Assembly (NCBI RefSeq): GCF_002086675.1
Contig: NZ_MVIF01000016.1
Location: 1 to 64,000, forward strand
DNA length: 64,000 bases
Direction of reading: 5' to 3'
Source of the DNA: Mycobacterium persicum
Lineage (GTDB): Bacteria; Actinomycetota; Actinomycetes; Mycobacteriales; Mycobacteriaceae
Shown here one piece after another: positions 1 through 11,491 of the stretch (its first letter is position 1; every line of letters starts with the position of its first letter). The notes under the pieces are model-generated. The model was not told the DNA's origin. It saw only the letters and a program-made list of their open reading frames with translations, and did not search any database. Made by a program: the position numbers and the translations under genes.

Positions 1-82
1 CTCATCACTCGAATATTGCTCAGCGCCGCGACAACCGCAAAGGGTTACGGCGATACGGCACCGGATTGATCACAAACTCATG

Positions 83-112
83 AGGCCCGGTGCTCGAGTG
101 AGCACCGGGCCT
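83..112. terminator. Bidirectional stem-loop terminator
   Basis: A perfect 13-bp inverted repeat, AGGCCCGGTGCTC and its complement, surrounds a 4-nt loop. It lies 13 nt beyond the stop of the minus-strand gene that ends at 126, so it should end that transcript. There is no T-tract, as is common for mycobacterial hairpin terminators. It may also serve a plus-strand gene lying to the left of the window. Confidence 0.7.
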
Positions 113-125
113 GGTGTCGAAGTTT

Positions 126-473
126 CTAACGACCGGGTGTGGTGGCGGGTGCAACCGAGGACGGCACCTGCGCGGGACCGCCGGGACTCACCGCTGGGAC
201 GCCACCATTGGGACCTCCCATTCGGTGCATCATCGCGTGGGGCTTGTGATGGCGGTGGTGGCCGTAGCCGCCGTGACCGCTTTGCATCCCGAGCCGGAAG
301 CCGGTGAAGAAGATCACCGCGACGATGAACACGATTCCGGCGACGATGGCCACCCACGCCGCGGCTTTGAAGACCTTGGGGGTCTGATGGGGCGCTGGTG
401 GCAGCGCCGGCGGTGGGGGTGGTGCCACGGCGGTCGACGTCGGCGCTGTCGGTATTTCAGGTGTTTCGTTCAT
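126..473 (-). CDS. Proline-rich single-pass membrane protein (Rv3706c-like)
   Basis: A 115-residue protein of unknown function. Residues 1-35 are rich in Pro and Ala. One membrane helix follows (VAIVAGIVFIVAVIFFTGF). A His/Gly-rich segment (GHGGYGHHRHH) and a Pro/Ala/Ser tail come after it. The His cluster could bind metal, but that is inference. Position next to the DUF4185 gene and asd matches H37Rv Rv3706c. The start chosen is MNETPE; an in-frame ATG three codons upstream (MRVMNE) is an alternative. Confidence 0.75.
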   Translation of the reverse strand: MNETPEIPTAPTSTAVAPPPPPALPPAPHQTPKVFKAAAWVAIVAGIVFIVAVIFFTGFRLGMQSGHGGYGHHRHHKPHAMMHRMGGPNGGVPAVSPGGPAQVPSSVAPATTPGR

Positions 474-578
474 GACACGCATGATGCCGGGGCAAACAGT
501 GGTGGCGGCTATGCACAACTTATGTAGTAGCTATGAGCCATTCTGGCCAATCGCCCGGCGGGCAGGGCGACCTCTGGG

Positions 579-623
579 CGGCGGCACCGGCGGCACCGGC
601 GGCACCGGCGGCACCGGCGGCGC
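579..623. repeat. 9-bp GC-rich tandem repeat
   Basis: Four perfect copies and one imperfect copy of CGGCGGCAC lie between two minus-strand genes. On the plus strand one frame would read Gly-Gly-Thr, like PE_PGRS repeats, but no start codon opens that frame, so I treat it as non-coding. Such short GC-rich arrays are prone to copy-number change. Confidence 0.8.
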
Positions 624-640
624 GGGCGGCATCCAGATGA

Positions 641-1783
641 TCACGGCTTGAACGGATTGACCGCGAACTGGATCACCCGGTACGGCGCACGGGCACGCGG
701 GTCGGCGTTGTTCCACTGGCTGACGAATATCCGCAACTCATCGAGCGTGGACCCGGGCGAGATGTAGCCGCCATACGGCTGCGCCAGCCGATTGTCGTAG
801 GGCGGCGGCAGGCTTTCGGCCGGCTCGGGCCACTCCTCCTCGTGTTGCACCACGGTGGTCACTGGCGCGGTACCGAGTGACGTCGGGTCGTCGGCCACTC
901 TGACCTCCATGTCGCCGTTGCTGGCGTTGAAATACGAAAGCACCGTTTTGCCCTCGATCTGCTTAATGCTCATCTCGCCGACCTGGTCAAGCCATAGCGG
1001 GGTCGGTGGCTTGTTCCAGCCGCCGCCGGCCCCGGCGGCCCAGCCCTGCCAGCGGGACCGGTCGGTGAACGCCTCCGGGGTGGCCCGGTACAGCACCACA
1101 GGTAGCCAGCGGGTGAAGCTGTTGGCCACGATGTACACCCACCCGCTGGGCGATTCCGGGGTAGGGATCGGGTCGTAGTACCCGCTGATCTGCGTCTGTC
1201 CCCAGCGCTGGTAGGAGGCGTCGCGCCGAGACCCCGGAACTGTCTGCCAGCCGCCGCGCGCCGCTTCGGCCACCACCAGCCGCGTGCTCTGCGGCACCAG
1301 GTCCTTGGTCGTGGTCACCATCAGATAGTTGCGCCGGTTGATCTGCACCACCCCGGCGGGCAGCTGCGAATCCCCGGGTGGCGTCGGGTCGGCGAGCAGC
1401 GGCTTGCTTACACCGGTGACGCCGGTGTAGCGCACCCCGGCGGGGTCGTCGACCGACGCGGTGTCGACGTGCAACGCAACCGGCGAGTACCAGCCGCCGA
1501 ACCCGACACCCTGGCCGGCGAAGCTGTCGCCGCAAACCTGCAGCAATTGGCTGGGGAATTCGACGAAGTCGCACAGGTCCGTGGCCCCGATACCGTAGTC
1601 ACCGGTGGGGGTTCCGGTGCCGGCAGTCGGACCGATCCGCAGCACCTGACCGGGTTCCAGCGGCTGCAGGATCGGCTGCGGCAGCGGCGCCGGTGGATCG
1701 GCGTGCGCGACCCAAAAGCACTGCGGGACAAGTAAAGACGCTACCAGCGAGCACCGCGCGACCCAGGCGGAGCTCACCCGCAT
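641..1783 (-). CDS. Secreted DUF4185 domain protein (Rv3707c-like)
   Basis: A 380-residue exported protein with an N-terminal signal peptide (hydrophobic run at residues 11-27, cleavage expected near VAHA-DPP). The rest has the repetitive beta-propeller look of DUF4185, with recurring motifs such as YYDPIPTP, GWVYIVANSF and LSYFNASNGDMEV. A carbohydrate-active role has been suggested for this family, but I see no proof of activity here. It starts one base after the asd stop, so it is probably the last gene of the lysC-asd transcript. Family assignment is from recognised pattern and from position matching Rv3707c. Confidence 0.8.
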   Translation of the reverse strand: MRVSSAWVARCSLVASLLVPQCFWVAHADPPAPLPQPILQPLEPGQVLRIGPTAGTGTPTGDYGIGATDLCDFVEFPSQLLQVCGDSFAGQGVGFGGWYSPVALHVDTASVDDPAGVRYTGVTGVSKPLLADPTPPGDSQLPAGVVQINRRNYLMVTTTKDLVPQSTRLVVAEAARGGWQTVPGSRRDASYQRWGQTQISGYYDPIPTPESPSGWVYIVANSFTRWLPVVLYRATPEAFTDRSRWQGWAAGAGGGWNKPPTPLWLDQVGEMSIKQIEGKTVLSYFNASNGDMEVRVADDPTSLGTAPVTTVVQHEEEWPEPAESLPPPYDNRLAQPYGGYISPGSTLDELRIFVSQWNNADPRARAPYRVIQFAVNPFKP

Positions 1784-1784
1784 G

Positions 1785-4094
<2,310 letters not shown>

Positions 4095-4158
4095 TGATCT
4101 TTTCCTGTCTGGGATTCTGGTCCTGGATTCAAGTCCACAACAGAATACGTGGACGAGC

Positions 4159-4258
4159 ATCGAGGGTGAGCTGACGGCATCGAGTGAGCGCTCCGGGCGG
4201 AACTTCCGCGATTTGGACGCCCTCAGCGCACGCCCAAAGCCGTCAGCTCACACTCGAT
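4159..4258. repeat. ~100-bp palindromic intergenic repeat, copy 1
   Basis: The ends form a 20-bp inverted repeat with one mismatch (left arm begins ATCGAGGGTGAG, right arm ends CTCACACTCGAT). The centre contains CCGGGCGG-AA-TTCCGCGATTT. A second diverged copy with the same ends and core lies at 18472-18572. It sits in the divergent lysC/leuA control region, upstream of the leuA leader. It has no coding potential I can support. Confidence 0.8.
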
Positions 4259-4268
4259 ATCAGTGGTT

Positions 4269-4296
4269 TTGGTGATCGGGCCGATAGCGGTAGAGT
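4269..4296 (+). promoter_or_regulatory. Predicted leuA promoter (-35/-10)
   Basis: TTGGTG and TAGAGT are separated by 16 bp. The -10 ends 7 nt before the GTG of the leader peptide at 4304, so the leader peptide would be translated from a leaderless mRNA. The hexamers fit SigA-type consensus only moderately; the placement relative to the leader is the main support. Confidence 0.5.
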
Positions 4297-4303
4297 GCAC
4301 AAC

Positions 4304-4345
4304 GTGCAGCGGGTGCTCCTCCTCGGACGCCGCGACGGGGTCTGA
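4304..4345 (+). CDS. leuA leader peptide (leucine attenuator)
   Basis: A 13-codon ORF, VQRVLLLGRRDGV, has three consecutive CTC leucine codons at 4316-4324 and lies 78 nt upstream of leuA. Leader peptides with leucine runs before leuA are a known actinobacterial attenuation device. The stop codon lies inside the loop of the following pseudoknot element, so ribosome position on the Leu codons would decide which stem forms. No Shine-Dalgarno sequence is visible, consistent with leaderless initiation. Confidence 0.75.
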   Translation: MQRVLLLGRRDGV

Positions 4346-4392
4346 TCCAGACCGGCTTCCCGTCGCGGGACGTTCGCGATTGCGCCGGTCTG
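4330..4392 (+). promoter_or_regulatory. leuA attenuator with interleaved stems (LEU-type pseudoknot)
   Basis: Stem 1 pairs CCGCGACGGG at 4330-4339 with CCCGTCGCGG at 4359-4368. Stem 2 pairs CAGACCGGC at 4348-4356 with GCCGGTCTG at 4384-4392. The left arm of stem 2 lies in the loop of stem 1 while its right arm lies outside, so the two stems form a pseudoknot. A ribosome stalled on the CTC codons at 4316-4324 would cover the left arm of stem 1. This matches the LEU element described for actinobacterial leuA leaders. The right arm of stem 2 ends 31 nt before the leuA GTG. Confidence 0.7.
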
Positions 4393-4405
4393 AGGTTCCT
4401 TCTGA

Positions 4406-6241
<1,836 letters not shown>

Positions 6242-6328
6242 GCTGACGCCTGCCCACCGGCGCCGCCGCCGTAGGACCACTATCAGGTGTGCATGCCGTC
6301 GGCCGCTCCGAGTATTCGCTGCGGCTCA

Positions 6329-6895
6329 CTACTGCTCGAATAACGCACCTAACAGCCGGTCGACGACTCCGGCCGGATTCGGTGCTCCGCCCGGTATCGT
6401 GAGGTTGCTGAACAGGTAACCGTTCAGCAGCCGACTCAACTCGTCCATCTGCTCAGGCGTCGGGGTGAAGCCCGCCGCCTCGAGGATCAGCGTGGCGGAC
6501 TTCACCGCGGCGGCCTGAAGATCTTTCAGGAACGGCTGCAGCTCGGGCCGGCGCGTCCCCTCCATGAACAGCTCGAACCGCGCCAGCGTGTAGCGTCGCG
6601 CCCGCTCGTCGGGGTCGGCCAGCATGCGCGTCAGGAGCGCTTTGACGCCGTCACGGGCCAGCGAACCGACCGCGGTTTGCAGCGCCGCCACGCGTTGCCA
6701 ATGAAGGTCGACGGTGCGCGCCGCGGTCGCTTCGAGAAGTGCCTGGCGTGTCCGGAAGTAGTTCGAGGTGGTGCCCGCGGGCAGGCCCGCCCGCTCGTCG
6801 ACCTGGCGATGCGTCAGCTCGCCGATTCCCTCCTCGGCGAGTATGCCGATGGCGACGTCGAGGATCTGCGCGCGGCGTTGCGGATTCGGCGGCAT
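6329..6895 (-). CDS. TetR-family transcriptional regulator
   Basis: The 188-residue protein has an N-terminal helix-turn-helix of TetR type (residues about 5-50, including ILAEEGIGELTHRQVDERAGL and the FR/YFRTRQALLEA recognition segment) and an all-helical ligand-binding half. The ATG overlaps the stop of the upstream membrane-protein gene (TGATG), so both are translated from one mRNA. The paired palindromes at 7310-7361 upstream of that operon are its likely operators, implying autoregulation. Ligand unknown. Confidence 0.88.
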   Translation of the reverse strand: MPPNPQRRAQILDVAIGILAEEGIGELTHRQVDERAGLPAGTTSNYFRTRQALLEATAARTVDLHWQRVAALQTAVGSLARDGVKALLTRMLADPDERARRYTLARFELFMEGTRRPELQPFLKDLQAAAVKSATLILEAAGFTPTPEQMDELSRLLNGYLFSNLTIPGGAPNPAGVVDRLLGALFEQ

Positions 6896-7332
6896 CAGTG
6901 GGTGTAGCGCAGCCGCCAGAACATGGTCAGGAACGCCGGATAGACCGCGATCAGCAGCAGGTAGCTGAACGACATCGGAAACCACGTCACCATCGACACG
7001 TCCCTGACCACATAGGACATGTAGAGGTGCAGCGGCACGCTGCCGGCGATGTAGACCAACGATGCGGTGAAGAACAGCCGATGCCGTTTGCCGGTGAACC
7101 GGACCCGGTGCCACACCAGAATGCCGGTGATGGCCGCATACGTCATCGGCACCAGCAGGATTCGGTCCGTCGTTACCGTCACCATGTAGCGCAGGGTCAA
7201 TTCGTCTCCGAAGACCACCCGGTACAGGTGCAGGACGACGCCGAGCGAAATCGTCAGGATCGCGGCTTCCCGGAAGAAATAGCCGTGCCGGCGGTACACG
7301 GTTCGGCCTACTACATCCGTAGTGGTTGCCAT
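6895..7332 (-). CDS. Four-helix integral membrane protein, TetR-linked
   Basis: A 145-residue protein with about four hydrophobic helices (AAILTISLGVVLHLYRVV; MVTVTTDRILLVPMTYAAIT; FFTASLVYIAGSVPLHLYM; FPMSFSYLLLIAVYPAFLT). The family is not recognised. It is first in a two-gene operon with the TetR regulator. Genes so placed often encode the regulator's target, for example a small-molecule or lipid stress protein, but no transport motif is visible. The start is MATTTDV; a TetR-like operator lies 15 nt upstream and another overlaps the first codons. Confidence 0.8.
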   Translation of the reverse strand: MATTTDVVGRTVYRRHGYFFREAAILTISLGVVLHLYRVVFGDELTLRYMVTVTTDRILLVPMTYAAITGILVWHRVRFTGKRHRLFFTASLVYIAGSVPLHLYMSYVVRDVSMVTWFPMSFSYLLLIAVYPAFLTMFWRLRYTH

Positions 7333-7361
7333 GGGTAAGACGTTACCACTACGGTTGTAGT
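7310..7361. promoter_or_regulatory. Two TetR-type operators, ACTAC-N4-GTAGT
   Basis: Two perfect palindromes share the half-sites ACTAC/GTAGT with 4-nt centres: 7310-7323 (centre ATCC) and 7348-7361 (centre GGTT; extended to CACTAC/GTAGTG). Centre-to-centre distance is 38 bp. They flank the start codon of the membrane protein gene at 7332, where a bound repressor would block transcription. Assignment to the adjacent TetR is inference from position and symmetry. Confidence 0.65.
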
Positions 7362-7372
7362 GCAAGCAAGGT

Positions 7373-8362
7373 TCAGAAGAGGGCGAGCTGATTGTCGATC
7401 AGGCCGGGATCGGTGAATTGCTCCATGCTCGTGCCGCCGGTGACGGACTCCACGCGGTCCATGAACTGCACGTCGGATAACACCGGTACCCCCAATTGCA
7501 TTGCGTGATATCCCTTGCCCTGATCGGGAGCGGTCTCGTTGCAGACCACAAGCGAGGTCTCGCGGTCCACGTCGTCGCTGTAAGCCAGTCCGGCGTACAA
7601 GATCCGCTCGACCAGCTCCTCGTGGGTGCGCCCCACCTCTGCGGCCAACGCCACCCGCATGCCCTGCACCAAGGGCCGGCCGGTGACGTAGCGGCCCGGG
7701 TTGAGATACGGGCAGAGCATCCGCGATGCCATCACCTTCAGCGGGCGCAGCTCGTCATGAGTCACCCGCCCGTTGGGCCAATGACGCCGGGTCACCGGCC
7801 GTATCGGCAGCCAGACATCCAGTTCCCGAGCGCGGGCGAGAGCGGGCGTCAGCACTCCGGTCAACACCAGCGCGTCGTCGAACGCGTCGTGGGGGCGCTG
7901 CTGGGTGATACCCCAGTGCGCCGCGAGCGTCTCCAGCCGCAGGTTGTCCATGCCAAGCTCGAGCCGGCGTGCCAGCTCGACCGTGCACATGACGGTGTCG
8001 ACGGGAAGTTCGGCGTCCGCGAGTTCGGCTTCGGCGGCCAGGAACGCGTAGTCGAACGCGACGTTGTGCGCCACCAGGGTGCGCCCGCGCAGCACTTCGA
8101 CCACGTCACCGACAATGTCGGCGAATTGCGGCTGGTCTTCGAGCATGGCCGCGGTCAGACCGTGGACATGGGTGGGGCCCGGGTCCACTCCCGGATTGAG
8201 CAGGCTGACCACGGACTGCTCCACCCGCCCGGCGGCGTCGAGGCCTAGCGCGGCGATGCTGATGATCCGGGCCTGACCAGGGCGAAAGCCCGAGGTCTCG
8301 ACGTCGATGACGGCCCAACCCCCGTGTGGGTGGCTGGCCGGCCGTCCCCAGGTGTGGCTCAC
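7373..8362 (-). CDS. dnaQ: DnaQ-like 3'-5' exonuclease with BRCT-like C-terminus
   Basis: The 329-residue protein has a DEDDh exonuclease domain: AVIDVETSGF (Exo I, Asp/Glu), HNVAFDYAFLA (Exo II) and HDAFDDALVL (Exo III with catalytic His/Asp), about residues 15-180. The C-terminal region (about 235-329) resembles a BRCT domain. It matches Rv3711c, annotated dnaQ, but in mycobacteria the main replicative proofreading is done by the PHP domain of DnaE1, so a repair or processing role is possible. The GTG start fits the family length. A longer reading upstream would run through repeat DNA at 8434-8545 and is rejected. Confidence 0.9.
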   Translation of the reverse strand: MSHTWGRPASHPHGGWAVIDVETSGFRPGQARIISIAALGLDAAGRVEQSVVSLLNPGVDPGPTHVHGLTAAMLEDQPQFADIVGDVVEVLRGRTLVAHNVAFDYAFLAAEAELADAELPVDTVMCTVELARRLELGMDNLRLETLAAHWGITQQRPHDAFDDALVLTGVLTPALARARELDVWLPIRPVTRRHWPNGRVTHDELRPLKVMASRMLCPYLNPGRYVTGRPLVQGMRVALAAEVGRTHEELVERILYAGLAYSDDVDRETSLVVCNETAPDQGKGYHAMQLGVPVLSDVQFMDRVESVTGGTSMEQFTDPGLIDNQLALF

Positions 8363-8433
8363 AGAATGAGAATCGCATGCGCGACCGACATCAGCGGCGT
8401 CGCTGCGCATCGTGTCGGGCATGAAACCACACG

Positions 8434-8545
8434 AGGGCGACCCGCCGCGCCCGGCGCCACAAGCGCCGAGCTTGCGATCGCCCCGCAACCCCACCAGGGC
8501 GACCCGCCGCGCCCGGCGCCAAAAGCGCCGAGCTTGCGATCGCCC
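8434..8545. repeat. Tandem duplication of a 50-bp hairpin repeat (62-bp period)
   Basis: Two copies of a 50-bp unit at 8434-8483 and 8496-8545 differ at one position (CCACAA versus CCAAAA). Each copy has complementary ends (GGGCGA and TCGCCC) and an inner GGCGC/GCGCC pair, so each can fold into a hairpin. They occupy the divergent dnaQ/murT intergenic region and end just before the murT promoter. Confidence 0.85.
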
Positions 8546-8559
8546 TTAAACTCACCCGG

Positions 8560-9789
8560 GTGATCACCACCCGGGCCCGCCTTGCCCTCGCCGCCGGAGC
8601 GAGCGCGCGCTGGGCATCGCGGGTCACCGGGCGCGGAGCCGGCGCGATGATCGGCGGTCTGGTCGCGATGACCCTGGACCGCTCGGTGCTGCGCCAACTC
8701 GCCGTGGGCCGTCGCACCGTGGTCGTCACCGGGACCAACGGCAAGTCGACGACCACCCGAATGACGGCCGCAGCTTTGGGCACGTTGGGCGCAGTAGCCA
8801 CCAACGCCGAGGGCGCCAACATGGACGCCGGCCTGGTGGCCGCACTGGCCGCGGATCGCCATGCCAAGCTGGCTGCCCTGGAAGTCGACGAAATGCACGT
8901 GCCGCACGTGTCCGACGCCGTGGAGCCCACCGTCATCGTCCTGCTGAACTTGTCGCGGGATCAGCTGGATCGCGTCGGCGAGATCACCGTGATCGAACGC
9001 ACGCTGCGCGCCGGGCTGGCGCGGCACCGGCAGGCCGTCGTCGTCGCCAACTGCGACGACGTGCTGATGACCTCGGCGGCCTACGACAGCCCAAACGTCG
9101 TGTGGGTGGCCGCGGGAGGTTCCTGGTCCAACGATTCGGTGAGCTGTCCTCGCAGCGGCGAGGTCATCGTCCGCGAGCACTGCCACTGGTATTCCACCGG
9201 CGCCGATTTCAAGCGGCCCAGCCCGCAGTGGTTCTTCGACGACGACACCCTGTACGGGCCTGGCGGGCTCGCGCTGCCGATGCGGTTGACGCTTCCGGGC
9301 GCGGTGAATCGCGGCAATGCCGCCCAGGCCGTCGCCGCCGCCGTCGCGCTGGGCGCCGACCCTTCGAAGGCGGTCGCGGCCGTGTCGAGTGTCGACGAGG
9401 TCGCCGGCCGCTACCGGACCGTGCGGATCGGTGCGCACGAAGCCCGCATCCTGCTGGCCAAGAACCCGGCCGGCTGGCAGGAAGCGCTGTCGATGGTGGA
9501 CAAGCACGCGGCCGGGGTGGTCATCGCGGTCAATGGGCAGGTGCCCGACGGCGAGGACCTGTCGTGGCTGTGGGACGTCCGTTTCGAGCATTTCGAAGAG
9601 ACCCCAGTCGTCGCCGCCGGCGAACGCGGCACCGACCTGGCGGTGCGTCTGGGATACGCGGGTGTCGAGCATACATTGGTGCACGACACTATGGCGGCCA
9701 TCGCGTCCTGCCCGCCCGGGCGGGTCGAGGTCGTCGCCAACTACACCGCGTTCCTGCAGCTGCAACGGGCACTGGCGCGACATGGCTGA
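8560..9789 (+). CDS. murT: Lipid II isoglutaminyl synthase, MurT subunit
   Basis: ATP-using subunit of the MurT-GatD complex that amidates the alpha-carboxyl of D-glutamate in lipid II. The 409-residue protein has the Mur-ligase P-loop VVTGTNGKSTTTR (about residues 55-67), the central ligase domain and a C-terminal DUF1727 region. The GTG start lies 7 nt after a TAAACT -10 hexamer (8547-8552), pointing to a leaderless mRNA. It overlaps gatD by 8 nt, as expected for an obligate pair. The linking-segment cysteines of some MurT zinc ribbons are not clearly all present (CD, CPR and HCH are seen). Confidence 0.93.
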   Translation: MITTRARLALAAGASARWASRVTGRGAGAMIGGLVAMTLDRSVLRQLAVGRRTVVVTGTNGKSTTTRMTAAALGTLGAVATNAEGANMDAGLVAALAADRHAKLAALEVDEMHVPHVSDAVEPTVIVLLNLSRDQLDRVGEITVIERTLRAGLARHRQAVVVANCDDVLMTSAAYDSPNVVWVAAGGSWSNDSVSCPRSGEVIVREHCHWYSTGADFKRPSPQWFFDDDTLYGPGGLALPMRLTLPGAVNRGNAAQAVAAAVALGADPSKAVAAVSSVDEVAGRYRTVRIGAHEARILLAKNPAGWQEALSMVDKHAAGVVIAVNGQVPDGEDLSWLWDVRFEHFEETPVVAAGERGTDLAVRLGYAGVEHTLVHDTMAAIASCPPGRVEVVANYTAFLQLQRALARHG

Positions 9790-10489
9790 ATCCAAAATGC
9801 GGATCGGGCTGGTACTACCCGACGTGATGGGCACCTACGGCGACGGCGGCAACGCCGTGGTGCTGCGCCAACGACTGCTGCTGCGCGACATCCCCGCCGA
9901 GATCGTCGAGATCACGCTGGCCGACCCGGTTCCGGAATCGTTGGACCTCTACACGTTGGGCGGCGCGGAGGACTACGCGCAGCGGCTGGCCACCAAGCAC
10001 CTGCTGCAATACCCCGGCCTGCAGCGCGCGGCGGCCCGGGGCGCGCCCGTGCTGGCGATCTGTGCGGCCGTCCAGGTGCTGGGCCAGTGGTATGAGACAT
10101 CCTCGGGAGAGCGGGTCGACAGCGTGGGCCTGCTCGATGTCACAACCACGCCGCAACCGGCCCGCACCATCGGCGAACTGGTCAGCACGCCATTGCTGAC
10201 CGGTTTGAGGCAGCCGTTGACCGGCTTCGAAAACCACCGCGGCGGTACCGTCCTGGGCCCCGCGGCGTCGCCGTTGGGGGCGGTGGTCAGGGGTGCCGGC
10301 AACCGGGCCGGTGACGGCTTCGACGGCGTGGTTCAGGGCAGCGTGATCGCGACCTATATGCACGGGCCGTGTCTGGCCCGCAACCCCGAGCTCGCCGACC
10401 TGTTGCTCAGCAAGGTGGTAGGTTCGCTACGACCGCTGGAGCTCCCCGAGGTGGACCTGCTGCGCCGCGAGCGGTTGGCTGCTCGCTAA
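9782..10489 (+). CDS. gatD: Lipid II isoglutaminyl synthase, GatD glutamine amidotransferase subunit
   Basis: Class I glutamine amidotransferase that supplies ammonia to MurT. The 235-residue protein has the nucleophile in LAICAAVQVLG and the catalytic histidine in YMHGPCLARNP, plus the substrate segment ENHRGGT. The ATG is inside the last codons of murT (8-nt overlap). Annotated cobQ2 in H37Rv, but family knowledge assigns it to peptidoglycan amidation rather than cobyrinate synthesis. Confidence 0.93.
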   Translation: MAESKMRIGLVLPDVMGTYGDGGNAVVLRQRLLLRDIPAEIVEITLADPVPESLDLYTLGGAEDYAQRLATKHLLQYPGLQRAAARGAPVLAICAAVQVLGQWYETSSGERVDSVGLLDVTTTPQPARTIGELVSTPLLTGLRQPLTGFENHRGGTVLGPAASPLGAVVRGAGNRAGDGFDGVVQGSVIATYMHGPCLARNPELADLLLSKVVGSLRPLELPEVDLLRRERLAAR

Positions 10490-10497
10490 GGCTAAGG

Positions 10498-11343
10498 CTA
10501 GGGCCGCCAGCCTCTGGCCAGCAGTGCGTGGCGCACCCGGGCGATTACCTCTTCGGACCTGTCTTCGGCGATCACCCGGATGACCAGCCAACCCAGCTGC
10601 GCGAGCGTACGCAGTCGCCGTTGGTCGTGCGCATACCGCCGGCGGTCGGTGCGGTGTTGGTCACCGTCATATTCGGCCGCCACCTGGTATTTCTCCCAGC
10701 CCATATCCAGCATTGCGATCAGCCGCCAATCCTTCTGCACCGGTATCTGCGTGCTGGGCGTGGGAAATCCGGCATCGATCAGCAAGAGCCGCAGCCAGGT
10801 CTCCCTGGGGGACGCCGCCCCCGCGTCGACGAGGGGCACCGCCGCCCGCAGTCGCCGGACACCACGCGCACCTGGATAGCGCGTGGCCAACAGGAGCACA
10901 TCTTCGGTTGAGAACGGCGTCGCTCGCATGAGCGCGTCGAGGCGCGCCACCGCCTGCCCGCGCGGCAGATGCCTACCGAGGTCATAGGCCGTCCGCGCCA
11001 ACGTGGTCACCGGCAGGCCCGCTACCCGGGTGATCTCGTCATCGGCCAGGACTTCGTCGCGAGCGACGAGCCCCCGCGGCGGCCTGGTGTTCGACCAGAC
11101 CAACTCGATGGCGACGTCATCGTCGATCCATTGCGCGCCGTGTAGTGCGGACGCGGCTACACCGGAGATGACCGCTCGGCGTCCCGACCATAACCATGCC
11201 CCGATGGTCCGGTCGCGCAGTGACAGGTTGTGCCGCTGCGGGGCGTAGACACCTGGGTACACCGGCCGATACCACCGTTGCAGCTCGTGCCGGGTCATTT
11301 TTCTGGACGTGACCGCTTCGCTCCCGAGGAAAACCGCCGTCAT
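10498..11343 (-). CDS. AbiEi-like/DUF559 protein (Rv3714c-like)
   Basis: The 281-residue protein has an N-terminal region resembling AbiEi-type antitoxin/regulator proteins (residues 10-90: RWYRPVYPGVYAP, AVISGVAASALHGA) and a C-terminal DUF559 or VSR-like nuclease fold (about 195-275: AAEYDGDQHRTDRRRYAHD, GWLVIRVIAED). Such proteins are abundant and usually solitary in actinobacteria. No AbiEii-type toxin gene is next to it, so I do not call a toxin-antitoxin system. A long inverted repeat lies 41-89 nt upstream and could be its operator. Confidence 0.75.
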   Translation of the reverse strand: MTAVFLGSEAVTSRKMTRHELQRWYRPVYPGVYAPQRHNLSLRDRTIGAWLWSGRRAVISGVAASALHGAQWIDDDVAIELVWSNTRPPRGLVARDEVLADDEITRVAGLPVTTLARTAYDLGRHLPRGQAVARLDALMRATPFSTEDVLLLATRYPGARGVRRLRAAVPLVDAGAASPRETWLRLLLIDAGFPTPSTQIPVQKDWRLIAMLDMGWEKYQVAAEYDGDQHRTDRRRYAHDQRRLRTLAQLGWLVIRVIAEDRSEEVIARVRHALLARGWRP

Positions 11344-11383
11344 GGCTCGAAATGTTGGCAGCGAGAGCCGACAACTCGCCGAC

Positions 11384-11432
11384 CCTGTAAATCTGCAGGG
11401 AAAGTGCGAGTAGCGGCCTGCAAAATTACAGG
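11384..11432. repeat. 16-bp-arm inverted repeat upstream of the AbiEi-like gene
   Basis: CCTGTAAATCTGCAGG (11384-11399) and CCTGCAAAATTACAGG (11417-11432) are complementary at 14 of 16 positions around a 17-nt loop. Each arm is itself nearly palindromic. It sits 41-89 nt upstream of the minus-strand start at 11343. An autoregulatory operator or a transcript hairpin are both possible. Confidence 0.65.
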
Positions 11433-11434
11433 CT

Positions 11435-11491
11435 CGGCGAAATCAACGGCGAAATCAATGGCGAAATCACGGCGACATCACGGCGACATCA
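11435..11491. repeat. 11-12 bp tandem repeat abutting the recR stop
   Basis: Five consecutive units of CGGCGAAATCAA / CGGCGACATCA type (lengths 12, 12, 11, 11, 11) run up to and include the recR stop codon. On the minus strand this is the immediate 3' end of recR. It is a potential length-variable marker. Confidence 0.75.

Noticed and set aside
532-650. PE_PGRS-like Gly-Gly-Thr reading of the 9-bp repeat
   Set aside because: No start codon or PE domain in that frame and it overlaps the end of the DUF4185 gene; treated as a simple repeat.
10498-11343. AbiE-type toxin-antitoxin system
   Set aside because: Only the AbiEi-like/DUF559 protein is present; neighbours are gatD and recR, with no AbiEii nucleotidyltransferase.
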